Source of the DNA: Endocalyx cinctus
Lineage: Eukaryota; Ascomycota; Sordariomycetes; Amphisphaeriales; Apiosporaceae
DNA length: 64,000 bases
Direction: 5' to 3'
NCBI GenBank assembly: GCA_001600455.1
Contig: BCKC01000003.1
Coordinates: forward strand, 4,262,754-4,326,753
A program made the translations under genes and the position numbers. Of the stretch, positions 12,569-26,700 are shown piece by piece (the stretch's first letter is position 1; every line of letters starts with the position of its first letter). Under the pieces are notes generated by a model. It was not told the DNA's origin. It made no database searches and saw only the letters and a program-made list of their open reading frames with translations.

Positions 12569-14047
12569 TGTGCGATAAATTTCAAGTTGCGAAACTACAT
12601 ATATACCCAAGTAGATATAATAACTCAAAAAGAAAAAAAAAAGTTTTATTTTTTTTTTCCGACTAAGAGTACATAGTACGTAACTTTTTTCGGCGGAGGT
12701 CTAGTTCCCCCTCCCCCACTTTTCTTTTCTTATCATTACCAGCTGCCAGCACTTTACTTGACAGTCGGGTATTGGATTACCTAAGTGCCTAGGTAGGTAA
12801 ATACTCGCACCAATGTATACTACCTAGCCCTGGAGGTATGTAATAAACTGCACTATTTATTAGGTTGCAGTCACCCATGCTGCCATGCAGGCCATGTCTG
12901 CCACGCTATCATAACGGGGTTGGGTTTCTTAACCGCCATTTATTACACTACAGCAGCTTCAAACTTGCTATCTACTATGTACAAGTACTATATGTAAGTC
13001 CTTTATAGTCTGTTTAACCTATAATACTAAATACTATCTATGGGTTCAATGGATACTAAGTAAGCATGCCAGATAGGTACTTTTGAGTACTAAGATCAAG
13101 CATTGACAATGATGAAAATAATAAAAGTTCATACAGTAATTTCAAGCTTGGCCTCATTTTTCTTCTCCCCTACGATGAGTATGTTTAGTACTCCGTACCC
13201 CTTCTTATGTACCTCCCTGCCTCTAAAGAATACGCTACAATAATATTTTACACAAGTCCTCACTTAAGTATAGTCGGGCTTAGCATTGCTGATAAGCTTT
13301 GACCCTGCAGTTAATCCAACAGGGGACGGGACGAAAACCTACACTGAACTGACTGATTTGACTACTGGGTAAATGCAAGAATAGTGTGCATGATTCAACC
13401 CAATAATCCACTTTGCTGCTGTGGAAATTAGACACTCTCGCTGACCTGACTGCTAATAATCGGGACCTTGGCCATCCTTCAATTGTTCCTTTATTACTTC
13501 TAGTCAAAATAAAATCTACTAGTCTTTCATCGACCAAAATCAATATTTTAGTTTTTTTTTCTAAGAGCCATTTATACCATCTTTTTTAGTATTATTCATC
13601 GCGTTACTTCTCTATAGGCGTCGATTGTGACATATCATGGGCACTGCGGTCTGATAATGGGTTAGTATTAAAGGTTTCCTGTCAGTTTGAAATGTGATAT
13701 TGTATCATGGTGCATTTCCTCCCTTGTAAAAAAAAAAAAAAAAACGGAATCCTTCATACTCCGTTAGCCGTCGAATACTTTACATACCTTACTGCAACAT
13801 TCTCCTCATAAAGCAGAAAAAAGGGGTCGAATTCTCAAGAATAATAATTTTTAGTTTCTTACATGCTTTAATTGGCTGACGTTGTTTTGAAATCAAACCA
13901 ACTCGCCTTTTGCGCCATAATATAAGTGGTGTCGGCGGTATCGGCCATATCTTTGACAGGTCGGCACCATTTTGAATCTAAGGCTTGACGCCGACTTTCT
14001 GCTTGTTTCAGAGAAAAAAAAAAAGTTCACATTCTACTTTTTTGCCT
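12569..14047. other. Divergent upstream region of ade2 and pag1
   Basis: This 1.5 kb separates two divergently transcribed genes. It contains TACCTAGGTA-like words near 12.78 kb, an A17 run at about 13728 and AT-rich DNA. A pyrimidine-rich element ending CTTGTTTCAG at about 14011 looks like a 3' splice site, so a non-coding or short coding first exon of the plus-strand gene may lie here. Confidence 0.5.
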
Positions 14048-17000
14048 ATGCTGACAACTCGTTCACGTCATGTAGCTCCGTCCCAGACGCTGCCAGACCA
14101 ACTGCAGGACCCGCTGAAGATTTCCCCGAGATCTGCCTCCCGATCTAATTATTACGACGATGATGGTGATAGTATACAGAACACACTAAGACCTAATAAG
14201 TCTTTTGAATCTTCGAGTCGCGTTATCGTCCATTCTCGCGAATCATCCCTTGAAAAATTGCAGCCTAGCGTTAGTTCTGGAGGGCTGGCTGGAATACCCG
14301 AGTCTCCTCGATCCCCTCCGGCTTCCATCTCTCCAGGGATTCGTCCTGTCCCATCACGTCAGAATACGGCCGGGATTCTTGAAAGAGTAGTAGATCCTAG
14401 GTCGGCCGCGTATGGACACCATCGTCAAACGTCGATAGTTCATGGCATCCAACATTCTCATTCGCGGAATGGAAGCCTCAGTTCCTCCTCGAGCCCCCTC
14501 AGTCCACAAATAATAGCTGCAGCTGGCGTCGGCTTGTTCCCAGAACGACCAGAAATGCACACCATGACACGACAAGACTCCGACCTGTCTTCTACGGCCT
14601 CGCGACCGCCAACGTCGCTATCAGGTACCACCGCAAACACGTCTTCCCATCCTATAGAAAAAACCTCATCTTCTGCCGAGGGTGGCTCTGGTACCTCAAC
14701 CCAGAGGAGGATTGAACGCATGCACAGCAACGCTCGACGTGATCATTCTCATCACCATTCCCATTCCTCGAGGCATCACCGTGGCGATCAGAAGACGGTG
14801 GGAGAGTATGCTCTGCATGTCTTGTTCACATCTGTGCGTACCTCCGTTTCATACTCCCTTGGAAATATTACTAACTTGACTGGAAGTTTATTGCGCACGC
14901 CGAAGACAAGTTGAACGAATGCATGACGGTTCCTTTCGAGCCCGAACCTCCCGTAGAACAAATATGTGGTCCTGGCGCTGATCCGACCTTTGATCAATTC
15001 ATTGTCGCCCTCGGGCATATCGCGAGCCAAAAACCCAAGCCTTTGATAGATTCCATCATGCTTTGGAGAAAAAATAAGAGCGAATCTGCAAACGAAGCGC
15101 GAAGCCAGCTACAAAAATTAAGGACGAATCCTCCTGGCGCGAGTCTGATAAGGAGGAATACGGAGCCTTTGCACGTTATGATGGGCAACACATCTTCCGA
15201 GACGAATACGCCAAATGGTCCGAACTTGCTTGCAGCCAAACAAGAATTCGTGGCACAAGCCGAACGCCGATCAATTGTTTCTATTTACATTCTTTGCCGT
15301 GTTCTTCTAGAAGTCATATCCCATAGCAGCTTATCGTCTATCACCCCCGAGATGGAGGATAAGCTCGAGGGTATCATTTTTGGTCAATTGAAGATTGCCG
15401 ACGTCGAACAGCTATATACGTCTCCTCTGAAGCTCGCCAATTGGAACCTATTCTCCCAACTACTCGGTGCTATGAGCGATATCAACTTTGTCAGTGTCTC
15501 GGAGCGCTTCATCAAAGATCTGGATCGATCTCTGCAGGATATGGGCGTGCGAAGTCCGACTCTTCAGAGTAGAGATCGCGAGGGACAGATTGAGCTGGTT
15601 TTAGGAGGCATGAAGCACCTACGCATCAAAATAGATACGAATGAAAGCTGGGATCAGACTTGTGATTTTCTGCTGTCGTTAGGCCAGCTCTTCGCGAGAT
15701 CTCACGGCCAAAAGGTGAAATGGGCATTCTGCCAAATTCTCGACACCCTTCTTCTCACTATCGCCTCAAAGGGCAACAACACACATTTCACGTATCCACG
15801 ATGGTCAGAAGTGCTGAGTGCCATGAGCCAGCGTCTAGCATCTATGTTTGTGAAACCTCGTCATTGGCAGGCGGCTTTTCCGTTGACGGCGACCATGATC
15901 TGTGTGTCTCCCCCGGAGAACGCCAGTTCTCAATGGCTTCAACTAGTTCGATCAATCCAACCGCGGTTGAAGGATCGAGCAGTGAGACCGCTCTGCTTTC
16001 AGGTAGTTGCGAGATTGCTTTGGACCTACCTATATAGAACTAACGATACACCTGCTGGCGTGGCGCGGAAACTGGACGAAGTCATGCAGCTCGTTCTTCC
16101 CGCTACTAAGCGTACATTCTCACCCGCAGACACTGCTCCGGGCGGCCCTTTGATCCAGATCATCAGGATTATTGGTTATAAAAAACCCGAGTATTGCTTT
16201 AAAAACATCATATTTCCCCTAATCAATGCGGAACTCTTTAAGTCTAATAAAGATTTAAAGGTTGAGCAGCTCGAGCCAGACAGAATGGTCATTGGTATTA
16301 GAGCATTCCTTCTCATAATGGCCGATCTCGAACGAGGAGAACGGGGCCAGCCTCCGTTTCCTCAACATTTTACGAGCCCACCTTCAATAGACTATGCGCC
16401 TCCACACTCCCCGGCCTCGGTATCTACTTATAGTGCGTCTCTTGCGAGCCCAATACCGATGATTCATGACGAAACATTGTCAAGACCGGTCGTTCTTGAC
16501 GCGTTGAGTGATGGTGTAAGAGAGTATTACAAGAAATTCTCCGAGATTCTTGGTAAAATAACGATTATATGTGATAACACTTTCGGAGGTCAAGCTACAC
16601 TTGATGAGAAGTTCAACAGTCCGGGCCCAAAGACTCCTATCGCGGATACATTTAATTTTGCCAGGCGTGATGAACATGCAAGTCCTGCTGATCAGAGACA
16701 AGCTTTCTATGAATTATTGCATGTTGCCGTACAAGCTTTGCCTCGTTGCTTATCTCTTGATATCCCATTCAACTCGCTTATTAATCTTCTTTGCACTGGG
16801 ACCGCCCACATCCAGTCTAATATTGCTGCCTCGTCAGCTGAATCCCTCAAGTCTATAGCGAGACAATCTCATGCACTCCAAGTCACCATGGGTTTCGCCC
16901 GGTTCATTTTCAACTTTGATGATCGTTATTCTACCATGTCAGATGGTGGCATGCTTGGCCCTGGCCATATCGAGAACACGCTGAGGCTCTATGTCGAGCT

Positions 17001-20000
17001 TTTACAGATCTGGAGAGACGAAATTGGACAGAAAACCAAAGACGTAGAGTCTGAACCGACCGACGCTAACAACCCTGATAGACGAGGTATGAAACTAGAT
17101 TTGTCTAGTATCTGGGCAGAGGTTGACCATGTCGAGGCCCGAGGTCTATTTTTCCTTTGCTCTCAGTCGCGAAGGGTGAGATATTACGCAATCACCGTCC
17201 TGAGACTAATCAAGGAATTCGATGCGGCACTTGGAAAAGACAGTTCACAAGAAGATGGCAGTGATCGCCTCATTGAGATATTGGAAAATGATTCCGTACA
17301 AGTCATGAGCCTCAAAGACGAACATCTCTCTGTAGCGGAACGAAGTAGACTGCAGAGAGGCATGCAAAACACTAACAGCAAGGGAGCTCTCGTCGAACTT
17401 TGCACGAGTGATGTGTCGTACGACACCACGCTGTGGTTCAAGATTTTTCCGAATCTTATTCGAATTGCTTACGATCGATGCCCCTTTACGGTTACAATTA
17501 GTCGTGATTTAGTCTGTAACCGGATTCTACAGATGTATCCGAGTATCTTGACCTTGTCAGAGCCAACCCGAGGCCTTTACTATGGATCCAACCCGGACAG
17601 TGCTCGTTACGCTGGAAGAACGCCCACCACTCAACCTGAGGTTCTTATTGAGCAGTGGAAGCTGTACCTCACATTTGCTTGTACGACTTTGGCAGATCCC
17701 GGCAACAATATCAATGGAGCGGCTCAGGGCAATCAGCATTTGCGGAAGGGGTCCAAATCAGCGGACAAGATTGTTTCGGCAAGAATTCTTTTCAAGTACC
17801 TGATACCCCTTCTATCCTGCTCGTCCGCATCTGTTAGAGAGGCCGTTGTACTTGCAATGGGCTCAATCAATATAAATATATATCGAACACTGTTAGAAGA
17901 ATTGTCAGTTCAAGTGGCTCGGTGCAACGACGATGCTCGAGTACGACTGCATCAACGAACCGGTAGCGGTCCACGCAGAAATCGAAAGATGGACCTCTTG
18001 CGTACGGAGCTTACACATGTATACAAGCTTACGTCGCATTTTCTCAAAGAGCCGGAGGTTTACCAAGATGAAGCCGTCCTCCGCATCCTCTGTCTTTATA
18101 CAAAGGACTTGAAACTTTTCCTAATGGACGGTGATGTTCAACTTGATTGGGAGTTTCAAAAGCTCAGGCGTCACTATTGTGGATTGATGGAGGAGCTGTT
18201 CGAGGGTATCAATCGAACAGAGGACCCGTCCCGCTGGATGACATTTGAATCCCGGAAATCTTCATTCGCACTGATGGAGGATTGGTGTGGGTTTTCGCCT
18301 AACCAACAACAAATTCGTCAGAGGGAAGACACTATGAGGCAGTCTTTGATTGACCAACAGTCTTTAACTGAACGGGGAACTATCACAGCTGCCATGGAGA
18401 TTGAAAAACGAAACTTGAAGACGGCAGCCCTCAGTGCCATGGCTGCTCTCTGTGCCGGGCCCATTAGCGTAACGACCGAGAGTGGCGTAACACTTCAATT
18501 CGATATACGTCGTATGCTTACGTGGGTAGAGACTATTTTTGATTCCGGAAGTGATCGCGTGAACGTTATTGGAAGGAGGGCTCTGAAGAATCTAATTGTG
18601 CACAATCAAGAATACCCCTATCTTTTGGATCACTGCATAGGCCGATGCTACTTGACCAGCGTATCTAAGGTCCGGGAGAGCTACTTCGCAGTTATCACGG
18701 AAGTTCTCCTAGAGCATATCGACTATCCAACACCGTTCTGGAAGTTGCTGGGGTTGTGTCTATTTACCTTGGGAAATGATCAAAGTGAAATCCGATCAAA
18801 ATCGGCTCATGTCCTTTGGGCATTAGAAGAGAGACGACAACCCACACGCAGCTCCAAGATTCGAGACTTTGACATTAGTATTTCCGATAAGACCAAGGCG
18901 GTTTACAAGCTAGCCCAGTTCGAAATTTCAAAGCGACTTTCAAAGCAGCATCCAGAACTTGCATTCCATATCTTTTCTGAGCTCAGTTTTTATTTCAAAA
19001 ACCTCCAGCCAGGAGCTCAGAGGAATGTTGTTGCTGTTATGTTACCTTGGATCCAGACAATTGAACTGAAGGTTGACCCTAACGGTGGACCCGTCGCCCA
19101 GTCCTACGTCCTTCTCGCAAACCTATTAGAATTGACTATCAAATCCAGCACGGCCTTGCATAATGAGGTACAAGCATTATGGCAAGCACTCGCGACTGGT
19201 CCACATCCTGGTAACGTCAGGCTTGTACTCGACTTCATCATCTCCCTATGCTTGGAGCGAAGAGAACAGAATTTTGTCGAATACGCAAAGCAAATTGTAG
19301 TATTTTTGTCAAGCACACCGAGCACCCCAGGCATCAAAGTCGTTGAATTCCTCCTGATGCAGATCACGCCCAAAGCTATGGTACCTAACGAGAAGAGGGA
19401 AGTCGTGCCACCTCCACCTGATATCAACCAGCTTCCCTACTGTGCTGACTTGGCCGAAGCCCTACCTGTCGGTACTAAACAAGCCGGTTTCTCTCTAGGG
19501 CAACTGTCTCTCATCCTCTTAGTTGATTTGATGGTCTCTCCCGTGGTTCTTCAACCCGATAGTCTTCCAGTTCTGTTGCAGGTGGTGACGGTCCTTTGGG
19601 ACCACTATACACCTCTAGTACAAGAACAAGCCCGCGAGATGCTTGTGCACCTAATACACGAGCTTGTTATATCGAAACTGGATGATGCCATACCCGTGGA
19701 AAAGAAGAAGAGCATTGAAAATTTGATCGACGCCATTCGTCGACATGACCGTTCTGTTGTCTGGAGTTACGAGGATAGCAACGGAAAAGTCGAGAATCAT
19801 GACAATAAAGTACCTCAGAGTATGGAGTACCTCTGCGCGGAAGTGGTGGCCACTTTTGAAGTCACTTTCCCAGGGATAAAAGAGCAGTGGAGCCGCTTGT
19901 CGTTGACCTGGGCAACTTCTTGTCCCGTCAGGCATCTCGCGTGTCGTTCGTTCCAAATATTCCGATGTATCCTGACATCTGTAGACCAGCTTATGTTAGG

Positions 20001-21912
20001 AGATATGCTTGCACGTCTGTCTAACACCATTGCAGACGAGGATACCGAGATCCAGACGTTTTCTATGGAGATCTTAACCACTTTGAAAACGTTGATTATG
20101 AAGCTTGACGCTGAAAAGCTCCTAGGATTCCCTCAACTCTTCTGGACAACATGTGCTTGTCTAGAATCAATTAACGAGCTTGAATTTTTGGAGGCTCTCG
20201 AAATGCTTGATGAATTCCTCGATAAGTTAGATTTCAGGTCGTCTAGTATTCGGAGAGCTCTGATGGATGGTCGGCCGTCACGATGGGATGGCGCATTTGA
20301 AGGCCTCCAGCCTCTGTTGTACAAGGGTCTTCGTTCGTCAAGTTGTATTCAGCCGACGCTGAATATCATTGACAAGCTCGTCCAGTTACCAAGCGATTCC
20401 CTTATTGGCGACGATAATAGAATCTTCTTCGCAATTCTCGCCAATTTCCCCCGATTCTTACAAGCCATGGACCAGAGCTCTATAGATGAAGGCACATTGC
20501 AGACCGCTGATATTTTATATGCCGTGGCAGAAGCTCAGGGACTCGCCCCTATAGCTTCTGCTTTACTTGCCTTTTTGGATCAACGTTATGTCTCAAGCAA
20601 GGACTTCATGGATGAGCTCCTTACCGCTCTTCGCGAATTCTACCTGCCACAGCTTGATTTCAGCATGCTCACGATGCTCATGGGATTCTTGACAAATAGT
20701 ATGTCCTGGGTAAAGAGGATGACAATGCGGTTACTGTGCGTGCTGATTCCCGAAATCGAGATGCGAAAGCCAGAGATTGCCGGGCATGGCTCCGACTTGA
20801 TATCTCCATTACTCCGGTTATTGCAAACAGAGTTCTGCATGGAGGCATTGGCAGTGTTGGATAATATCATGATCATGTCAGCCTCCTCAATGGACAAACA
20901 CCATCTTCGCATGAGCATGACTCGCTCGTCTTCAAAGGCTATTCGCAAAGAGTATGAACGGACTCAGAGCTTGTTTGGTATTCCTGAAGAATCCGGCTGG
21001 GCCATTCCGGTTCCCGCAAAAAAGACCGAGTCAACTCGTGCAAATATCCACGCGGCCTTCTATATGTGCCAGGCAGATGCCGAGGACGGTATACCCACGG
21101 ACCCAACCCCAACTCCAGAAGTCGAGTTCCATGCTGATGACTACCGCTACGGCTATTTCGAGATGCCTGACCGCACGGAAACAATGACGTCCGATGAAGT
21201 TCGGGGCGAGGGCAATATGGGTGACTTGGTGACGAAACTTGACAGCCTCGATGATTTCTTTGATGATATGTCACCAGCATCGCCAAGCGAAGCCCGATCC
21301 TCCAGGACCGTGACGGAGTACACGCCCGAGACCTACGAATCCGGAGCGAGACTATACGACGACGTCCTGCCCATCCTACATCAAGCGTCTTCCAGTGCCA
21401 ATACCTCGTTCCAGAATGGTTTCGTGGACCGCATGCCAGCCTCTCGAGAGAACAGCAATACCATGAACACGATGAACCCAGGGGCGTTTAACCCGAGTAC
21501 AGCGACGCGTCCGACGCTCCATTCCCGATCAGTGACGTCCCCCTCTGCCCCAGCGTCATACCAGGCACACCTCACCGAGTTCACCTCAGACGACGAACTG
21601 ACAGAAGACGTGTTCTCGGACGGCGACGACGATCGCTCATCGACGGCCCAAAACAACAACCCCGAGAGCTCTTTCTTCCTCGAGAACATGATCAAGCCCA
21701 TTGCCCAGACGACTCGCACCCACATGCGAAGGTTGACGGGAGGACGATCGAGGGACATGGATCGCCAGCGCGAACTCTTCCGCGCCGCTCAGCAGCTCGT
21801 CCCTTCGCCTCAGGTACCCAAGGTGCCGGATTCGTTCTTGGTAATGCAACAACAGCAGCAGCAACAACAACAGTCAAGTAGCAAGGCGAACTCACCGGGT
21901 GATATGTTGTAA
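14048..21912 (+). CDS. pag1: Cell morphogenesis protein PAG1/Tao3/Mor2 (Furry family)
   Basis: This is a giant HEAT/ARM-like scaffold of the RAM/MOR network. It supports the NDR kinase (Cbk1/Orb6/COT-1) at sites of polar growth and is needed for polarised growth in fungi. Two exons are inferred, 14048-14833 and 14887-21912, joined across a 53-bp intron with branch point CTAAC, to give about 2603 aa. The join restores HVLFTS-FIAHAEDKLNECMTVPF, the conserved start of the Furry N-terminal domain. The first 240 residues are Ser/Pro-rich with His-rich stretches, typical of the disordered fungal N-terminus. The C-terminus is acidic and ends in a glutamine run of about nine residues followed by Ser. 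The ATG at 14048 is the first in frame, but a possible 3' splice site about 37 bp upstream leaves open a further 5' exon. Family assignment is secure, the exact start less so. Confidence 0.93.
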
Positions 21913-22796
21913 CGATAGCGCTACACGATATTAGTATATGGAGAAGAGACTGAACATTAGCAAGAATTATTATGTATAAGTGGTGGATTAATATGTACGA
22001 AATGAAACGAAACGAATTCATCTATTTGATATAGAAGCATGTATACGGTACAACGATTTTGCAGCCCGGCTGAAGAAAGAATACTTTAAAGAAACATATA
22101 ATGTAGCGGGTTGGGACTTTTTTCTATTATCCGATCATGTCTGGGACAATCATCCAAACGAAAAATTTAATTAATGTGTGATAAACGACGATCAATATAC
22201 TCTCACCCAGTAAGGGGGGTGTCCTATATATTTACAACTACTAATAAAAGAAGAGACGAAAATTCAATGAGTTCATAGCATACGAGTTTATTTTCAAGGA
22301 TATTATTACCCTGTTGGTCATTACCAGCAAGCATAGTTAATGATTATCACGTAGAGTCTGAGTTTGGGATCACGGTTATAGTCAAGACAGCTCATGCCCC
22401 GCCACTGCTAAGAGCGTGGAGTCGAGCAGTATAATGAACAAGGCAATAATACTTAGGAAGCGGAACCAGGTAGGAGGATGAAAGCGTACCTAAGTAGAGA
22501 TGGGGCGGAAATATCACGGTATGACTTCAGGAGAATAATATTAGCATCTTCAGGATCATGTTTAATAAAAAGTCTTTTTGATTTGTGAGACCAACCCTAA
22601 TCTGACCAGAGAAAACTCCCATTTCTTTTCGCATTTTTTTTTTTTTTTTTTTGCCTTAAATGCATTTTCCGCTCCGAAGGTGGTCGTTGTCGTTGTTGTT
22701 GCTGCCGGTTCTCTTCGGGTGATAATGATAGAGAACGTAAATTATCGATAGAAATTGTATTTGTCGAGGCGAAGAGTTACTCTTGTCGTTGATCGC
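21913..22796. other. Convergent 3' region between pag1 and dim1
   Basis: Both neighbours end here, so this should hold two 3' UTRs. It is AT-rich, with a T run of about 17-18 nt near 22635 and GTTGTTGTT-type repeats near 22690. No reading frame or RNA gene is supported. Confidence 0.6.
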
Positions 22797-23303
22797 CTAG
22801 TATCGGTATCGGGTGGAGTAGTCCTTAGGACTGACGACCAGACCGCGACCTTTCTTGGCTCCACGGTAAACCGTCTCGATAATATCGATCAGCTCCTGCT
22901 TATCCTCCAGCACGAAATTTAACTTGTTGTTGTTTCCGGTACCGAGATCGATCATCATGTGCTTGTTGCGGAAGAAGACTACGTATTAAAGTCGTGATAA
23001 GTTAGCATAATGATGGGGTTGACGAGAAAGGAGTAATCAAAACGAGTACTTACACATGATGGTCATGGGATCGTAGAGTTCGTACATGGTGTTGAAGTCG
23101 GGCACGGCGTCGACGTCGCACACGTATATGACGGCGAAGTTCTTGCACCGGTCGGCGATCCGATAGAGCACCTCGTCCTGTCGCATGCAGTCCGGGTCGT
23201 GGTCGCGTCCGAACCGGATTACCACCAAGCGTTCTTCCTCCGAGAGGATGGCCTGGTCAACGTGCCAGCCGGTGTTAAGATGCGGGAGAACGACGGAACC
23301 CAT
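22797..23303 (-). CDS. dim1: U5 snRNP protein Dim1/Dib1 (TXNL4A)
   Basis: This small thioredoxin-fold protein is a subunit of the U5 and U4/U6.U5 tri-snRNP and is needed for pre-mRNA splicing. Two exons, 23303-23054 and 22978-22797, flank a 75-bp GT-AG intron. The product is 143 aa, within one residue of the family length. It opens with MGSVVLPHLNTGWHVDQAI and contains RFGRDHDPDCMRQDEVLY, the signature of the family. Splicing creates DPMTIMFFFRNKHMMIDLGTG, and it ends KGRGLVVSPKDYSTRYRY, as in almost all eukaryotes. Such proteins keep the thioredoxin fold but not its redox chemistry. It is divergent from urb1, sharing a 417-bp upstream region. Confidence 0.97.
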
Positions 23304-23720
23304 GATTTAATGTATCGAGGTGTGTTTGGTATGAATTATATGTATGCGATGTCAGTTTGTAAGTGATGGTAGTGTTTCGGTGATAACGGTTCGTGGGCTG
23401 GGAGAATTTGAAGTTAAAAACAGAAAGTTCTAGGTCTGCCTGGAGTGACGTTTTTTTGGTGGGGAATAGTTTAATATTAGTGGGATAGTGGAGCACCTGC
23501 ATTAGGTAATAAATCTGATAAGTCTGATAAGCAATTGGCGTAAGCGGTCACTGGCGGCAATTTAGTAGCTTTTTGCGCAATGCTTTAATTTTCCAAGGGA
23601 ACATTTATAAGAAAAAAGTTATATAATGTTTTCATAGAGAGTAATACCTAATTATTTGTTTAAGAAGCTTGCAGATAATGTTATTGGGTAATATCGACCA
23701 GATTTGGTACGAAATTCGAA
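23304..23720. promoter_or_regulatory. Shared divergent promoter region of dim1 and urb1
   Basis: The 417 bp lie between two divergent starts, so both promoters must fit here or overlap. The half next to dim1 is rich in GTTTGTAAGTG-like words. A TTTATAAGAAAAAAG element sits at about 23603. No consensus site strong enough to name was seen. Co-regulation of a splicing and a ribosome assembly factor is only inference. Confidence 0.55.
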
Positions 23721-26700
23721 ATGGGGAAGCGCAGAAACCGTCGAGATGATTATGGTGATCACGCCAACAAGAAGCAGAGGGTCGGCCAAGTTCATGATCC
23801 TCCAACTTCAGAAGAAGTTCATACTTCCAGACAACTTCGCCAACTGTTAACATTCGATCAAGATCTCCGAAGGGTTCGGCATGGTACGTCAAGACTATTC
23901 CGGCCTCTCAAATTAATTCATTGTGTCAAATATTAACTATGGGATTATAGGTATTCAATCTTTCAAGCTTCTCCTCGATATCATCATCAACAATGGAGAA
24001 GACAAAGCAGAAAAGAAGTCCATACTCCTCGAGTATCTTGAGGACGTCAAACCAAAGGATGACCTGGATGATATACCGGTCTACTTACCCGACATCATGG
24101 ATTCATGGAACATGGCTTCCCAGATGGATAATAACCAAGTCGTATCTGCGATACCAGCAGTTCTTGCGTTACTACTGAAGATCATATCTGATGATATGAC
24201 ACTCATACCGCACGGCTTAGGTATAGGCCGCACCTTACTCCAGAAACGTCAGCAAGATCTTATCGCCAAGAATCTTGCCGCCGAGACACGCCAAATTATC
24301 ACCATATCAACCACATTACGACTGCTGAGAGAGCTTATACGTCTAGATGGAGGTACCCTTGCAGCCCCGATATTTCGAGCGCGAGATAGCACATTCAGGT
24401 CCCTAGCGAGGAATATGGGACTGCGTTATCTCGGTGACGCGGTTGAAGACCCTGATCGGCCCTCGGTTAGAACCAACGCGGTCCGCTTCTTCCTAAGCAG
24501 CCTCAGGCTTCTCCATCCGGAAGCGAAAAAGGAGCTACTTTTCATGAAGGATGTTATCGCCGCCCTAATGAAATTTCTCAAAGAAGATCCCCCGACGCTG
24601 ATATACGAGATCCTGGCCGAGCTGAAATCCTCGGTTGTCTTAGACAAGAAACTACCCAGCAACGCGAAAATCAGAATCTTAAATTCTCATTCCCTCACCC
24701 GGATAGCGTCCTTATATGGCTATACACGAAGCGCTACAGCTGAGAAGGGGTCTGAGGACGACGGTCCCACTGTTGAGGAAGCCGCTCATGAACTTCTGGT
24801 CGCTGCTTGTACTGATGCAAACGCTGGTATTCGTCGCTCGGAGCATGGATACTACCCTGAGGGAGTAGAACCAAACCTAGTCCTGCCTGACACCGAAAAT
24901 ACTCGATCAATAGGTTTGGGCCTCGAAAACGACGACTTTGAGAATGAAATTCCCGTGCGAAATATGCTCCTTGCCGAATTCATTGGAACATTACGACCCT
25001 GGTCTAATACGAAGCAGAGCGAGCTGCTCGTCGCGATCTTCAATAGTTGCCCCGAACTCGTTGCTAATTATTTCATTCAAAAGAGAACGTTCACATTCGA
25101 TCCAAAGCTATCCGCAACTTGGATGGGGTACGCAGCACTCCTGTATAATGTCGTTCAATTACCCATACCTGCCTACTTTGGGCATCCCGGTTTCTATGCC
25201 AGACTCCCGCCTCCGACGTCAGTCGTTATTGGAAACCTCCTACCGCAGCCAATGACTCTGAAAGCGATGCTCCGGTGCTTAACGATCAAAATAAAGATTA
25301 TTTCATTCTACGCCATACGTTTATTGGTATTATCATTTCAGAAGCTACAACAAGCATTGAAGATGTATAGGGAAGCCTCTCCCTCGCCCAACTCAGCTTG
25401 GGATGACGCCGCTCGATTACTTGTTGACGAGTTCTCCCAAAGAATACCTAAAATAAAGGATATATTCGGTTATTATCGAACGTTAAGTGACGATGATCTT
25501 CTCCAACGAGAGGCTACGAGTAGACTCATCTTACTATACTACGAGGTGCTCCCACAACTCACCTGGAATGATAAATTTGACGTATCATCACTTTTGCTTG
25601 CAGCGGTCAAGAAGGTGGAGGAAGCCAAGGCCTCATCCAAAGACATAGCCATGTCCATGCTTGAACTCGAACACCTTTGTACCATCGCGAAATATTCGCC
25701 TGGTATGCGATGGTTTTCTCAGGTTTCAGGCATGGCTACTTCGCCATTTACAACACTCCTCAGATTACATATCGAACGAACAACCGAGTTATCAGATCGC
25801 AACTTGGGAGATATCCTATCCTCCGTTGCCAGCGACTGTAACTTGGGAGACAGTGACGCCAAAGTATCATGTCTCGACCCCCTCATTACTGCTCTGAAAG
25901 GCAATACCGAAACGGCAATCTGGAAATTCGTGGACAATTGCCTTGATCGTTGTGCTAAAGCACCTCACAAGTATATCGCCATGGCTGAAGAAAAACTTGA
26001 AGGTGCTGGTGTTAGCGACATATCTGTCACATCCCCTCTTATGATGACCATAAGCGAGCAAATTCCTTTTCTATTATCATCGAAGCCCGATGATAATGTT
26101 CTCAGCCAGCTGAAACGGTTTCTCGTCGAGTACATACAGTGCTCGATTGCTTCGGGGGTCAGCAAGGCCTTGATAAAACTTTCGAGAGACGCATTGATTG
26201 CAGCCTTTGTTCAAGCCGGTATGGACATGAAGAAAACTTTTAAGACTGCCAACCTTAATGATAAAAAAATCGATGCCACTCCTGTCTCCGTGGATACATC
26301 AACGACGCCCCTGGCGAATGGCGAAAATTCTAAAACCAGTGATCATCAAACTACAAGCGATTCAGCTCCCGAGATAACCCCAGAGGACCTCGAGAATAGG
26401 CTTTCGGTGCCTATCGTCACAAGTAAAGAAAATGTTTTATCAAGATGGTCAACAAAAGCGCCGGATGAGATCGTGGAAGAAGGATACGCGGCGTCATTGG
26501 TCGGATTACTTGCTTCGGAGCACTCCAGTATACGAAAAGAAACGCTTACTAATATTGTCAAGATGGCAGTCAAGGTTAAAGAATCCTCGTATGAAGAGAA
26601 CGAGCAAGTATGGCTTCTCTTGATGGAACTTGCCGAGTCATCGAAAGAATGGATTATCTCCAAGCCACTGCCTACTGTAATAGTGGCATTTGTTTCCAAG

